From Sphingobacterium sp. HMA12 (GTDB taxonomy: Bacteria > Bacteroidota > Bacteroidia > Sphingobacteriales > Sphingobacteriaceae), in contig NZ_BEYR01000001.1 of assembly GCF_002933815.1 (NCBI RefSeq), positions 1,977,765-2,041,764 on the forward strand: a stretch of DNA of 64,000 nt, in the 5' to 3' direction. Every line of letters begins with the position of its first letter. Position 1 is the first letter of the stretch. Made by a program: the position numbers and the translations under genes. The notes under the pieces were generated by a model. That model saw only the letters and a list, made by a program, of their open reading frames with translations, did no database searches and was not told where the DNA came from. Below, piece by piece: positions 19,111-28,160 of the stretch.

Positions 19111-20544
19111 TTAGAAATTATATTTCATTTCCCAACCTTGTCTGTAATTACGTTTGACAAATTGATTCACGTGATCAAAATTGGTCACACGCATATTGTT
19201 GTTATCCCATAACAATTTCAAGTTGCGTCCCGGATATTTTCCATCAATACGTAAATCAGCACCTCTGATTGCTAAATTTGCCATTAAAAGAGCCTCAGTC
19301 AAAGGACCAGCGATTTCGAAAGGTGAACTTACCTCTTTTTTACCGTAACCTGCCTGACAAGCTTCTACCCATTGTGCGTAGTGACCAGCTTCTTGTCCCG
19401 GTACACGAGCATATTTCTGTGCAACCTGATCTTTTCTTGATGTTGGCAACAAACGTGCATTCTGACCGTAAGTATCGGCCAAGATTTTACCTTTTGTACC
19501 GACCAACAAGATACCGTTACCACCGTCACCAAAGATTTCATTTGGCTCCAGCTCATCCGGACGTGCAGGTTGAATACCGCCATCCATCCAGTGTAATGTT
19601 ACGGGTCCATTTGTACGTGGTGTTTTAGGGAAGGTCAATGTTGCGTGACTTGATGGAGGACAACTTTCAGGAAAATATCCACGTTTGAACTCATCCACAT
19701 AAACAGAACCTACAGTCGCCTGCACATCCTGTACATAAGTCAATCCCAATGTACTGAAAGGAACTTCCAATAAGTGGCAGCCCATATCACCCAAAGCACC
19801 TGTACCATAATCCCACCAGCCGCGCCAGTTGAATGGTACCAATTTATCGACATAATCTTTCTGAGGGGCAGTTCCCAACCAAAGATCCCAATCCAATTCT
19901 TTCGGAATCTCCGCTTTACCTGTTGGCCATGCAATACCGGACGGCCATACCGGACGGTCAGTCCAACAGTATACCGTATGTACATCACCGATTAAGCCAG
20001 CTTCATACCATTCACGTACAAAACGGGGACCATCGTTGGATGCGCCCTGATTTCCCATTTGGGTAACCACTTTGTATTTCTTCGCCGCATGCGTCAATGC
20101 TCTTGCTTCCCAGACATCATGAGTCAAAGGTTTCTGAACATACACGTGCTTGCCCAATTGCATTGCCGCCAATGCCTGGATTGCGTGCTGATGATCTGGA
20201 GTCGAAACAGAAACGGCTTCAATGCGTTTGTGTTCTTTGTCCAACATCTCACGATAATCTTTATAATATTTTGCTTTTGGGTAGCGTTTCAACGCACCTG
20301 CAGCACGACGATCATCCACATCACATAAGAACGCTAAATCTGCTTTGCCTGAATCATGAAATGCATTAATATCGCTGAACCCCTTACCACCTACACCAAT
20401 ACCAGCCACTTGTAACTTATCACTAGGAGCGATGAAACCATTTCCTCCTAATACATGACGAGGAACGATCATGAAAGCTGCCGCAGCGGTTGCCGCAGTC
20501 TTTAAAAAATCTCTTCTACTCGAGTTATTTGAGTTATTTTCCAT
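19111..20544 (-). CDS. Tat-exported Gfo/Idh/MocA oxidoreductase (1)
   Basis: NAD(P)-dependent sugar oxidoreductase of 477 residues. The Tat signal SRRDFLKTAATAAAAFMIVP is followed by the Rossmann domain (LQVAGIGVGGKGFSDINAF, residues about 44-62), the lysine motif in YVQKPLTHD (usual EKP, here QKP) and the C-terminal GFO_IDH_MocA beta-sheet domain. Export of an NAD-using fold implies a tightly bound cofactor, as in glucose-fructose oxidoreductase. The GMC gene lies directly upstream, pointing to work on keto-sugars or polyols in the periplasm. Substrate not determinable. Confidence 0.9.
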   Translation of the reverse strand: MENNSNNSSRRDFLKTAATAAAAFMIVPRHVLGGNGFIAPSDKLQVAGIGVGGKGFSDINAFHDSGKADLAFLCDVDDRRAAGALKRYPKAKYYKDYREMLDKEHKRIEAVSVSTPDHQHAIQALAAMQLGKHVYVQKPLTHDVWEARALTHAAKKYKVVTQMGNQGASNDGPRFVREWYEAGLIGDVHTVYCWTDRPVWPSGIAWPTGKAEIPKELDWDLWLGTAPQKDYVDKLVPFNWRGWWDYGTGALGDMGCHLLEVPFSTLGLTYVQDVQATVGSVYVDEFKRGYFPESCPPSSHATLTFPKTPRTNGPVTLHWMDGGIQPARPDELEPNEIFGDGGNGILLVGTKGKILADTYGQNARLLPTSRKDQVAQKYARVPGQEAGHYAQWVEACQAGYGKKEVSSPFEIAGPLTEALLMANLAIRGADLRIDGKYPGRNLKLLWDNNNMRVTNFDHVNQFVKRNYRQGWEMKYNF

Positions 20545-20564
20545 TTGTTATCAATCTTTAGCTA

Positions 20565-22250
20565 TTAGATATTACCTTTTTTCAATTCACTAACCGCAAA
20601 ATCGACCGCACGTGCAGTAAGTGCCATATATGTAAGCGATGGGTTGACACAGCCAGCTGAGGTCATACACGCACCGTCCGTAACAAATACATTCAACGCA
20701 TCCCACACTTGGTTATTCCCGTTCAATACCGATGTTTTAGGATCGCGGCCCATACGAGCTGTTCCCATCTCGTGGATACCTTGGCCAAGTCCATATACAT
20801 TATCATAGGTATACGTATCTTTTACGCCAATGCTTTCCAGCATTTCCTTCATTTCGTTTTGCATGTCACCACGCATCTTCAATTCATTATCTTTGATTTC
20901 AGCATCGAACGATAATACAGGTAACCCCCATTTATCTTTTTTGCTCTTATCCAAAGTAATTTTATTTTCATGGTACGGTAAAGTCTCTCCAAAAGCCGTG
21001 AAACCTACATTCCAGGTACCAGGTTCACAGATCGCATCTTTCCATGCGCCACCAACTTCCATCTCGGCAACAGCACCGGACCAACGGCCGCGGCCTGCGG
21101 CCCCCTGATAACCAAATCCGCGAACATAGTCACGTTTTTTCGTATCGCCTTCAACGTTTACAAAACGCGGCACATAAAGACCTGTCGGACGACGACCAAA
21201 AACATAGCTATCCAAATATCCTTCCACATTACCACCGGCACCACAACGGAAATGGTGATCCATCAAATTGTGTCCAAGCTCACCGCTGCTGCTTCCAAGA
21301 CCACCTTCCCAAACATCGGTTGCTGAATTCATCAACACCCAAGTCGAGTTCAATGCCGACGCACAAACAAAAATTACTTTCGCAAAAAATTCATAAGTCT
21401 GATTCGTTTCAGCATCAACAATTTCAACACCTTTTGCCTTTTTGGTATTTTTATCGTAGATAATCTTTGTTACGATAGAAAACGGACGTAAGGTTAAGTT
21501 ATTCGTTTTTTTGGCGGCTGGTAAAGTTGCCGATTGCGTACTGAAATAAGCACCGAAGTTACAACCCAACCAACATTGGTTTTGATATTGACAGTTGACA
21601 CGGCCCTCATGCGGAACTGTTATATTCGCCGTACGTCCCATGATGAAATGACGTTGGCCGCCATATTGTTTTTTCAATCGCTCAGCCAGGTCCTTTTCAA
21701 CAATGTTCATCGCCATTGCTGGCATATAATCACCATCTGGCAAAGATGGCACGCCATCCCTATTTCCCGAGATACCGGCAAATTTTTCAGCATAACTATA
21801 CCAAGGAGCAATATCTTTATAACGGATCGGCCAATCTACACCATGACCATCTTTTAAATTTGCCTCGAAATCCAAATCGCCCAAACGATAAGATTGTCTT
21901 CCCCACATTAAAGAACGACCACCGACGTGATACCCACGGTACCAGTCAAAGCGTTTTACTTCTGTATAAGGACTCTCTTTTTCGTTTACCCAAAAATCCA
22001 GGTTCTTTTCATTCAAGGGATAATCTCTACGCAAAACCGGATAATCTTCGATCATCTGTTGTGTACGACCACCAGCGTGAGGCCATTCCCATGGATTTTT
22101 ATTTGGCGCAGTATAATCTTTGATGTGTTCGATGTTACGACCACGCTCTAGCATAATTGTTTTCAGCCCTTTCTCTGTCAATTCTTTCGCAGCCCATCCA
22201 CCACTTATCCCAGAACCGATTACAATCGCGTCATAAGTATTTGTTGCCAT
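20565..22250 (-). CDS. GMC-family FAD sugar dehydrogenase (large subunit)
   Basis: FAD-dependent dehydrogenase of 561 residues. The dinucleotide motif VIGSGISGGWAAKELTEKG is at the N-terminus; the C-terminal catalytic signature has HEMGTARMG (His) and GCVNPSLTYMALTARA (Asn region). It lacks its own signal peptide, so it should hitch-hike through Tat with the subunit 3 partner encoded two genes downstream. The closest functional class is gluconate 2-dehydrogenase / glucoside 3-dehydrogenase, making 3-keto-glycosides or keto-acids. No cytochrome c subunit is in the operon. CxxC and other Cys occur in NCQYQNQCWLGCNFG, a segment common in this subfamily. Confidence 0.92.
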   Translation of the reverse strand: MATNTYDAIVIGSGISGGWAAKELTEKGLKTIMLERGRNIEHIKDYTAPNKNPWEWPHAGGRTQQMIEDYPVLRRDYPLNEKNLDFWVNEKESPYTEVKRFDWYRGYHVGGRSLMWGRQSYRLGDLDFEANLKDGHGVDWPIRYKDIAPWYSYAEKFAGISGNRDGVPSLPDGDYMPAMAMNIVEKDLAERLKKQYGGQRHFIMGRTANITVPHEGRVNCQYQNQCWLGCNFGAYFSTQSATLPAAKKTNNLTLRPFSIVTKIIYDKNTKKAKGVEIVDAETNQTYEFFAKVIFVCASALNSTWVLMNSATDVWEGGLGSSSGELGHNLMDHHFRCGAGGNVEGYLDSYVFGRRPTGLYVPRFVNVEGDTKKRDYVRGFGYQGAAGRGRWSGAVAEMEVGGAWKDAICEPGTWNVGFTAFGETLPYHENKITLDKSKKDKWGLPVLSFDAEIKDNELKMRGDMQNEMKEMLESIGVKDTYTYDNVYGLGQGIHEMGTARMGRDPKTSVLNGNNQVWDALNVFVTDGACMTSAGCVNPSLTYMALTARAVDFAVSELKKGNI

Positions 22251-22292
22251 CTCTCTTCTAATTATTTGTTTTTAAATAGTTATTTTTTCTGT

Positions 22293-23540
22293 TTAGTGTG
22301 CAGCGTTCGCACTATCGACTTTCTCATCTTTAAAAAGAGCTAAGAAGATAAAAAATACCACCGCGGCAATAATTGCAGGAACGACCCAGGTATGGTTCCA
22401 AAAGCCTGCTAAATCAGTTGCCTTTAAATCTTTGTATTTGTCGCCTACGTAACTTGCTACCCAAAAGCCGATCAACTGACCAATACCATATGTCGCCAAT
22501 GTAATTAAGCCCTGTGCGGCAGATTTGTATTTAATACCAGCTTTGCTATCTGTATAAATCTGTCCCGAAACAAAGAAAAAGTCATAGCAGATACCGTGTA
22601 AAGCGATACCAATAAGCAACATAAATGAAAGTTCACCAGCATTGCCATAAGCGAACAGCAGGTAACGGATCACCCATGCCAACATCCCTACCAAGATCGT
22701 CTTCTTGAATCCGAACTTTGTAAAGAAAATCGGAAGGGCCAATAAGAACAAGACCTCAGAAGCTTGTCCGATAGTCATCTTACCTGTTGGATTTTCCAAA
22801 CCGATTTCCGTAAGGAATAGGTTCGCATTTGAATAATAGAATGCCAATGGGATACAGATTAACACTGAGGATACAAAAAAGATCAAAAAGTTCTTGTCTT
22901 TCAACAATTTAATAGCATCCAGACCAATAATTGATGCAAATGATGGTTTTTCACCTTCATCCAGCTTAACTGGTGGTGTTTTTGGCAAGGCAAAGGAAAA
23001 TACTCCCAATACCAAAGAAGCCACACCCGACATCAAAAATGTATTTTTCAATGCACCATCAGATGCCGCTGCGTCCCATTTGAAGATATAGCTAATTGCT
23101 AACCCCGCCACAATCCAACCAATTGTTCCCCAGATACGTATAGCCGAGAACTGTTTTTCTGGGTTTGTTAATTGACGAAATGAAACCGAGCTCGCCAAAG
23201 CCAATGTTGGCATATAAAGAATCATATAGGCCAATACATACGGATAAAAAGTAGACATATCGGCGGCTCCGTACATCTGATACATTAATACGGCACCCAC
23301 CAAATGCAAAACACCTAAAATACGCTCAGCATTAAAATAACGATCGGCAATCATTCCGACAATAAAGGGAGCAATGATCGCGCCCAATGACTGTGTCGAA
23401 AATACATTGGCCATTTCGAAATCCGTTGCATGCAGATTCTTGCTCAAAAAAGTACCTAATGTGACAAACCATCCCCCCCAAATAAAAAATTCAAGGAACA
23501 TCATGAAGGATAGTTTAAATTTTATTGTTGATGAAATCAT
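22293..23540 (-). CDS. NupG-like MFS transporter (nucleoside/sugar:H+ symporter family)
   Basis: A 12-TM major facilitator of 415 residues of the Nuc_H_symport family. The N-terminus MMFLEFFIWGGWFVTLGTFL and the QSLGAIIAPFIVGMIADRYF segment (loop 2-3 motif) are characteristic. Bacteroidota operons with GMC, Gfo/Idh/MocA and sugar isomerase genes often contain this class, so the cargo here is more probably a sugar, keto-sugar or polyol than a nucleoside (inference). It lies 42 bp upstream of the GMC gene. Confidence 0.88.
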   Translation of the reverse strand: MISSTIKFKLSFMMFLEFFIWGGWFVTLGTFLSKNLHATDFEMANVFSTQSLGAIIAPFIVGMIADRYFNAERILGVLHLVGAVLMYQMYGAADMSTFYPYVLAYMILYMPTLALASSVSFRQLTNPEKQFSAIRIWGTIGWIVAGLAISYIFKWDAAASDGALKNTFLMSGVASLVLGVFSFALPKTPPVKLDEGEKPSFASIIGLDAIKLLKDKNFLIFFVSSVLICIPLAFYYSNANLFLTEIGLENPTGKMTIGQASEVLFLLALPIFFTKFGFKKTILVGMLAWVIRYLLFAYGNAGELSFMLLIGIALHGICYDFFFVSGQIYTDSKAGIKYKSAAQGLITLATYGIGQLIGFWVASYVGDKYKDLKATDLAGFWNHTWVVPAIIAAVVFFIFLALFKDEKVDSANAAH

Positions 23541-23631
23541 AAATAAATGGTGTTTTACAATACTACTAATTGGTTTTACCTGCTCAATTTAAGAAATTAA
23601 ATCTAATTGTCAATAGTACACTATTAAAATA

Positions 23632-24555
23632 TTACAAAAAGCTATCTACCTCACGGTAGGCAGTGACCAACCGATCTTCACCTTCCTTGCCCGGCTTCGA
23701 ATTACCATGTTCCATCCCCATAATACCTTTATATCCCTTACTATGAATATGTTTGAATACGTTTTTATAATTGATTTCGCCCGTAGTGGGTTCTTTCCTT
23801 CCCGGATTATCGCCAATTTGGATATAGGCAATTTCATCCCAGCAACGATTCATATTAGCGATCAAATCTCCCTCTGTTCGTTGCATATGATAGATATCGT
23901 ACAAAATCTTACAGGATGGGCTATTGACAGCCTTACATAAGGCATAGGTTTCATGCGTTTGCTGTAAAAATAATTCCGGGGTATCGCTCAGCGTTTCAAG
24001 CACCATTACCAAACCGTGGGGCTCGAAGATCTCTGCTCCTTTACGCATTGCTGTAAGAATATTGCTGAATTGATTTCCCCAAGGAAGTCTTCGCTCATAG
24101 AATCCGGGAACTACCGTAAGCCATTTTGCATTACAGCGTTTGGCCGCTTCAACAGACTTATGACAAGTTTCGACAAATTTATCCAAAAACTCCTGTTTGC
24201 CTGTCGCTAAGGAAGGCATCCAATTTTGGCCACCATCAACCACAAATACGCCCATGGTCATCCCCAATTTGGCCAATAGTTCCCCTATTTTCTTTTGCTC
24301 ATCTAATGTACGGCCGAGATAGCCATTATCTTCAATTCCACGAAATCCCAAATCATGCATGTAACGAATTTCGTCAAGAAAATTATCCCCTGCATGATTC
24401 TTGAACATCCCTTGATGGGGTGCATAATTTAGATTGAATGTCTTTCCTTTATCCATCATATTGGTTGCATTTTGATTTGTTGAGGCAAATGTATGCCCAG
24501 ATAATCCGGCTCCAGCAGCCAAAAGGCCACTTTTAATAAAATCAGATCTTTTCAT
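23632..24555 (-). CDS. Exported xylose-isomerase-like TIM barrel (hydroxypyruvate isomerase-like)
   Basis: Sugar phosphate isomerase/epimerase family (AP endonuclease 2 fold), 307 residues. The N-terminus MKRSDFIKSGLLAAGAGLSG resembles a Tat signal but with Lys-Arg in place of Arg-Arg. Metal-binding positions typical of the family are visible: Glu in VLETLSDTP, Asp/His in LYDIYHMQ and Glu in GIMGMEHGN. The layout with a following GEINYKNVFKHIH segment resembles hydroxypyruvate isomerase and periplasmic 3-keto-sugar epimerase/lyase-like proteins. Member of the sugar-oxidation operon; reaction unknown. Confidence 0.85.
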   Translation of the reverse strand: MKRSDFIKSGLLAAGAGLSGHTFASTNQNATNMMDKGKTFNLNYAPHQGMFKNHAGDNFLDEIRYMHDLGFRGIEDNGYLGRTLDEQKKIGELLAKLGMTMGVFVVDGGQNWMPSLATGKQEFLDKFVETCHKSVEAAKRCNAKWLTVVPGFYERRLPWGNQFSNILTAMRKGAEIFEPHGLVMVLETLSDTPELFLQQTHETYALCKAVNSPSCKILYDIYHMQRTEGDLIANMNRCWDEIAYIQIGDNPGRKEPTTGEINYKNVFKHIHSKGYKGIMGMEHGNSKPGKEGEDRLVTAYREVDSFL

Positions 24556-24571
24556 TTTTGTTTATAGTTGA

Positions 24572-25597
24572 TTAATTTTTAAATAATTTACCAAATCCAT
24601 CCGAATAAACCGTCTGAATGGCTTGGTTTTTATTTTTATAAATGACAAAAACCTCCACGTCTTTAAGCTTCTTGGCCGTAGCAATAATTTCGGCAGGCTC
24701 CATGCTCATAAAGTAATTGTCCAGGGCATCGGCATCCATGGCCGTTCCGGCATACACCGTAACACTTAAGATGCTGGTTGTATAGGGAAAACCTGAAATG
24801 GGATCTATATGGTGTCCCAGTTTTTTATCCTTATATTTAATAAACTTCTCAAAACTACCAGCCGTAGTTAAAGCCCCGGACCGGAGCTGCACAACCGCCG
24901 TCATTGTCTCTTCCTGTCTACCTTCATCGGGCTGTATAATACCGATTGAAAAGCCCTGTTGTCCGGGAGGTGTTCCCGAAACCCGGATTTCGCCCCCTAC
25001 TTCTACCATATAATCCGACAGTCCTTTCTGTTTTAGGTAATCTGCCAGCACATCCACCGTATAGCCCTGTGCGATACCATTCACATCAATCTTAACACCC
25101 GATTTTTTCTTTACCAGCCGATTGTGATTGACTTTGAGGTAGTGCATACCGACAAATTGCTTTGCCTGGTAGACCGTGGCCGAATCTGGTACTACGTCGC
25201 TTTTTCTCGCACCAAAGCCCCAAAGGTTGACCAGTGGGGCAATGGTAATATCGAATTGGCCTTTGGATAGCTTGTTGTACCAAAATGAAGCTGCAATGAC
25301 ATGCGCCATATGTTGATCCATTTCGATATGCGTCACCGTATCCCGGTTGAACAACGATATCTTGGAATCCTTGCGATAGACCGACATGGATAGATCAATA
25401 ACTTTTAAGATACTGTCTATTTCCGACCGCTTGACAACGCTATCCGTAGCAAAATAAGTAAGGTGAAACTGTGTGCCTTGTGCAGGGCCTTCCAGTCGAA
25501 TCTTGCTTAATTCTTTTAAACCCGTTTGTGCCTGTAAACCAAGCGACCACATCATAAAAAAGAATATATGGCAAATTTTCCCGTTTAGCCCCATCAC
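24572..25597 (-). CDS. apbE: FAD:protein FMN transferase (ApbE)
   Basis: Transfers FMN from FAD to Thr/Ser of periplasmic target proteins. A 341-residue protein with a hydrophobic signal (ICHIFFFMMWSLGLQA) and ApbE family motifs: WGFG near 127, KSGVKIDVNGIAQGY, YMVEVGGEIRVSG, GALTTAGSFEKF, HIDPISGFP and the metal-site region TAMDADALDNYFM. It is complete. No protein with an FMN-binding domain or a clear flavinylation motif is found in the operon, so its substrate is unknown. Neighbours are 16 bp (downstream) and 10 bp (upstream) away, so it is truly embedded. Confidence 0.93.
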   Translation of the reverse strand: MMGLNGKICHIFFFMMWSLGLQAQTGLKELSKIRLEGPAQGTQFHLTYFATDSVVKRSEIDSILKVIDLSMSVYRKDSKISLFNRDTVTHIEMDQHMAHVIAASFWYNKLSKGQFDITIAPLVNLWGFGARKSDVVPDSATVYQAKQFVGMHYLKVNHNRLVKKKSGVKIDVNGIAQGYTVDVLADYLKQKGLSDYMVEVGGEIRVSGTPPGQQGFSIGIIQPDEGRQEETMTAVVQLRSGALTTAGSFEKFIKYKDKKLGHHIDPISGFPYTTSILSVTVYAGTAMDADALDNYFMSMEPAEIIATAKKLKDVEVFVIYKNKNQAIQTVYSDGFGKLFKN

Positions 25598-25607
25598 CGC
25601 ACAGCTA

Positions 25608-26921
25608 TTAAATATAAAGGTTTGTATTTTGACCCGGATTAGCTACAGCATAAAAGCCTTCGGTATCAGGCAATAACTTCGGTTTAGCGTCCCAAGCCAG
25701 TACATCTGGGCCCAATTTGATCGTTGATTTCAATGCCTCATCCCATTTGATGACCTTACCTGTATAACAGGCGATACGGCCAATGATACCAGTTAAAGTA
25801 CTGTAGGCACCGTACTCTGCATTGTCAAACTTATACTCCCCTTTGGCAATCGCCGCGAAAAGTTCTTTATGTTCCTGTTGGTAAGGGTTAGGATTACCTT
25901 TCGCATCATGACGATAGATTTCTTTACCCTTCCAATCGTACAATACGGCTTGGCCACCAGCTGAAAGGTATACACGACCTTTTGTGGCCTGAAACTGCTC
26001 ATCAACACGATTTTGTATTCCTTCAAAATGTCGACATTGGCTATATACCACACTGTTGTCGGAATAAGTTAATTCCAACGCAAAATTATCGTAGATCTCG
26101 CCGTATTCTTTGCCTGTACGGTGCGCCCTGCTTCCAGTACCCTGGATAGATACCGGATAAGAACCTTTCACCCAGTTGGCAATATCAATATTGTGGACGT
26201 GCTGTTCAACAATATGATCACCACATAACCAGTTGAAGTAGTACCAATTACGCATTTGATACTCCATTTCCGTTTGCTCAGGCTTACGTGGGCGTACCCA
26301 TACGCCGCCCGAATTCCAATAAACCTGTCCTGAAGTTACATCACCGATTGCACCATCGTGAATACGCTTGATTGCCTCACGGTAATTCGTTTGATAACGG
26401 CGTTGCAACCCTACGACAACATTTAATTTTTTGCGTTTAGCTTCAGCAGCCGCACGAATAACTTGTTGTACGCCCGGAATATCCACAGCAACAGGTTTTT
26501 CCATGAAAACATGTTTTCCCTGACGGATCGCTTCTTCAAAATGTGTTGGTCTAAACCCTGGAGGCGTAGCCAAAATAACCACATCTGCCAATTTTATTGC
26601 CTCTTTATAGGCGTCAAAACCAACAAATTTATGATTGTCGCTGACATCAATTTTATCTTGCCATTTTTCCTTAAGGGTATTATATGTACTATCTAAATTA
26701 TCTTTAAATGCATCAGCCAAAGCAACAACTTTGATGTTCGCTCCCGAACTTAGCGCATCAAATGTAGCCCCTGTACCCCTACCTCCACAACCGACTAAAG
26801 CTACTTTGATCACGTCGGAACCAGCGGCATAGGCTCCAGATAAAGGCAGCGAACTTAACATGGCGCCGCCTGCAACCATGGCAGAAGTTTTAATAAAATC
26901 TCTTCTTTCTAGATTTTCCAT
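25608..26921 (-). CDS. Tat-exported Gfo/Idh/MocA oxidoreductase (2)
   Basis: Second secreted NAD(P)-dependent oxidoreductase of the operon (437 residues). The Tat signal ERRDFIKTSAMVAGGAML is followed by Rossmann motif VALVGCGGRGTG and the classic EKP triad in VFMEKPVAVD; the C-terminal sheet domain includes NWYYFNWLCGDHIVEQHVHN. It is clearly diverged from the other copy (EKP versus QKP and different C-terminal motifs), so the two probably act on different intermediates rather than being a recent duplication. Confidence 0.9.
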   Translation of the reverse strand: MENLERRDFIKTSAMVAGGAMLSSLPLSGAYAAGSDVIKVALVGCGGRGTGATFDALSSGANIKVVALADAFKDNLDSTYNTLKEKWQDKIDVSDNHKFVGFDAYKEAIKLADVVILATPPGFRPTHFEEAIRQGKHVFMEKPVAVDIPGVQQVIRAAAEAKRKKLNVVVGLQRRYQTNYREAIKRIHDGAIGDVTSGQVYWNSGGVWVRPRKPEQTEMEYQMRNWYYFNWLCGDHIVEQHVHNIDIANWVKGSYPVSIQGTGSRAHRTGKEYGEIYDNFALELTYSDNSVVYSQCRHFEGIQNRVDEQFQATKGRVYLSAGGQAVLYDWKGKEIYRHDAKGNPNPYQQEHKELFAAIAKGEYKFDNAEYGAYSTLTGIIGRIACYTGKVIKWDEALKSTIKLGPDVLAWDAKPKLLPDTEGFYAVANPGQNTNLYI

Positions 26922-26950
26922 AATAGTTTTAAATTGATTATTTTATTTTT

Positions 26951-27919
26951 TTAAAAATCTTTAATTGGTTTTTTATCATAATAAGCCATAATTTCCTCAT
27001 GGCTAGGAGGATTGACCGGCCTAACTAAACGCATACCAACGAATGGTGCCTCAGGAAACCACCAATTACTTTTTGGAACCTGCGGGTCCAATTGTTTCCA
27101 TATTGGATCCGAAGCGCCACGAGCGGCCGAACGCAGATCAGCAGCAGCACTGTCAAATGCCCCACCGCGAACAACATTAGGATATAAAGTCGTTGGAACA
27201 ACAACTGGATTAGTCAACACCTTATCCTTACCTTCCGTGTAGCTATCAGCCTTATATTGGTCGTAAGTCCATTCACTCACATTCCCATAAATATCATAAA
27301 GACCCCAGGGATTTGGCTTTTTCTCCCCTACGGCATGTGTCTTTTGCTCAGCATTATCCTTAAACCAGGCATATTCTCCTAATGGCATATCGTTATCGCC
27401 GAAAAAATAGGCTGTCTTGGCACCAGCACGTGCTGCATATTCCCACTCTGCTTCGGTAGGAAGACGATAGAACACACCGGTACGAACATATAACCACTTA
27501 CAGAATTGAATCGCATTATAGTGGGTCATCGCAAGTGCCGGATGCCCCTCTTTCCCAAAACCAAATGTCATATCAAGATAAGGCTTCGTAGGCCGGGTTA
27601 CGGCATCTATTTCTGGAGCAACCTTACCGTCCTTACTTTTCGCAATTTCATAATCCTTGTACAAAAAGGGTTCGAACAAGTCCCAGGTTACTTCATACTG
27701 TCCCATCCAAAAAGGGTCGAGCTTAACCTCGTGCGCTGGCTTTTCATCTTCCTTCCCGCCAGATACAGATCCCATTTTAAAGCTTCCGCCTGGGATAGCC
27801 ACCATTTTAAACGAAAGATTGGTCCCCGCAATGGTCTGCTCATAAGGATCTAACTTGTTTTGAGCAATGGCATATACGCCAGTAAACAGTAAAACAGGAA
27901 TTAAGAATCTTTTTAACAT
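26951..27919 (-). CDS. Exported SUMF1/FGE-fold protein lacking the catalytic cysteines
   Basis: A 322-residue protein with Sec signal (MLKRFLIPVLLFTGVYAIA) and a formylglycine-generating-enzyme sulfatase domain: IPGGSFKMGS, LDPFWMGQYEVTW, RLPTEAEWEYAARAG, GLYDIYGNVSEWTYD and FVGMRLVRP. In true FGEs the segment after RGGS holds two copper-binding Cys; here it reads RGGAFDSAAADLRSAAR with none, so sulfatase activation is unlikely. No sulfatase gene is present either. It is first in the operon; a structural or sugar-binding role is possible. A Tat signal is not seen. Confidence 0.88.
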   Translation of the reverse strand: MLKRFLIPVLLFTGVYAIAQNKLDPYEQTIAGTNLSFKMVAIPGGSFKMGSVSGGKEDEKPAHEVKLDPFWMGQYEVTWDLFEPFLYKDYEIAKSKDGKVAPEIDAVTRPTKPYLDMTFGFGKEGHPALAMTHYNAIQFCKWLYVRTGVFYRLPTEAEWEYAARAGAKTAYFFGDNDMPLGEYAWFKDNAEQKTHAVGEKKPNPWGLYDIYGNVSEWTYDQYKADSYTEGKDKVLTNPVVVPTTLYPNVVRGGAFDSAAADLRSAARGASDPIWKQLDPQVPKSNWWFPEAPFVGMRLVRPVNPPSHEEIMAYYDKKPIKDF

Positions 27920-27957
27920 ATTTAGGTTTCTATTTAAAGACTAAAATATAAAATAAG

Positions 27958-27972
27958 GTGTATACTTTACAC
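27958..27972. promoter_or_regulatory. Candidate operator GTGTA-N5-TACAC upstream of the sugar-oxidation operon
   Basis: Perfect 5-bp arms, 15 bp in total, centred 46 bp upstream of the first gene. The same arms and spacer length occur at 51539-51555 beside a Nudix-type regulator gene. Confidence 0.45.
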
Positions 27973-28100
27973 TTTGACACTATAACTTTTTTATTACAGT
28001 TTAATTCTTACCAGCAAATTCTATTTATAATAACGGTTTAGCAAATTGACTTGTCGCGTATTAAGACAAGCACTGTATATAAAAAATAACGCTGTCAATA

Positions 28101-28133
28101 AAAAAGGTTTTCCATTCTCATGGAAAACCTTTT
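28101..28133 (-). terminator. Intrinsic terminator of the lipoprotein/barrel pair
   Basis: Stem AAAAGGTTTTCCAT / ATGGAAAACCTTTT with loop TCTC, 28 bp after the 28161 stop codon (minus strand). Confidence 0.88.
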
Positions 28134-28160
28134 CATCTTCTTGCTGGGTCTATAACCTTT

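Noticed and set aside
20565..22250. GMC protein as choline dehydrogenase or cholesterol oxidase
   Set aside because: Partner subunit 3 and the N-terminal and Cys-rich segments fit the gluconate/glucoside dehydrogenase branch instead.
26951..27919. Call as a true formylglycine-generating enzyme
   Set aside because: The two essential Cys are missing and no sulfatase is near.
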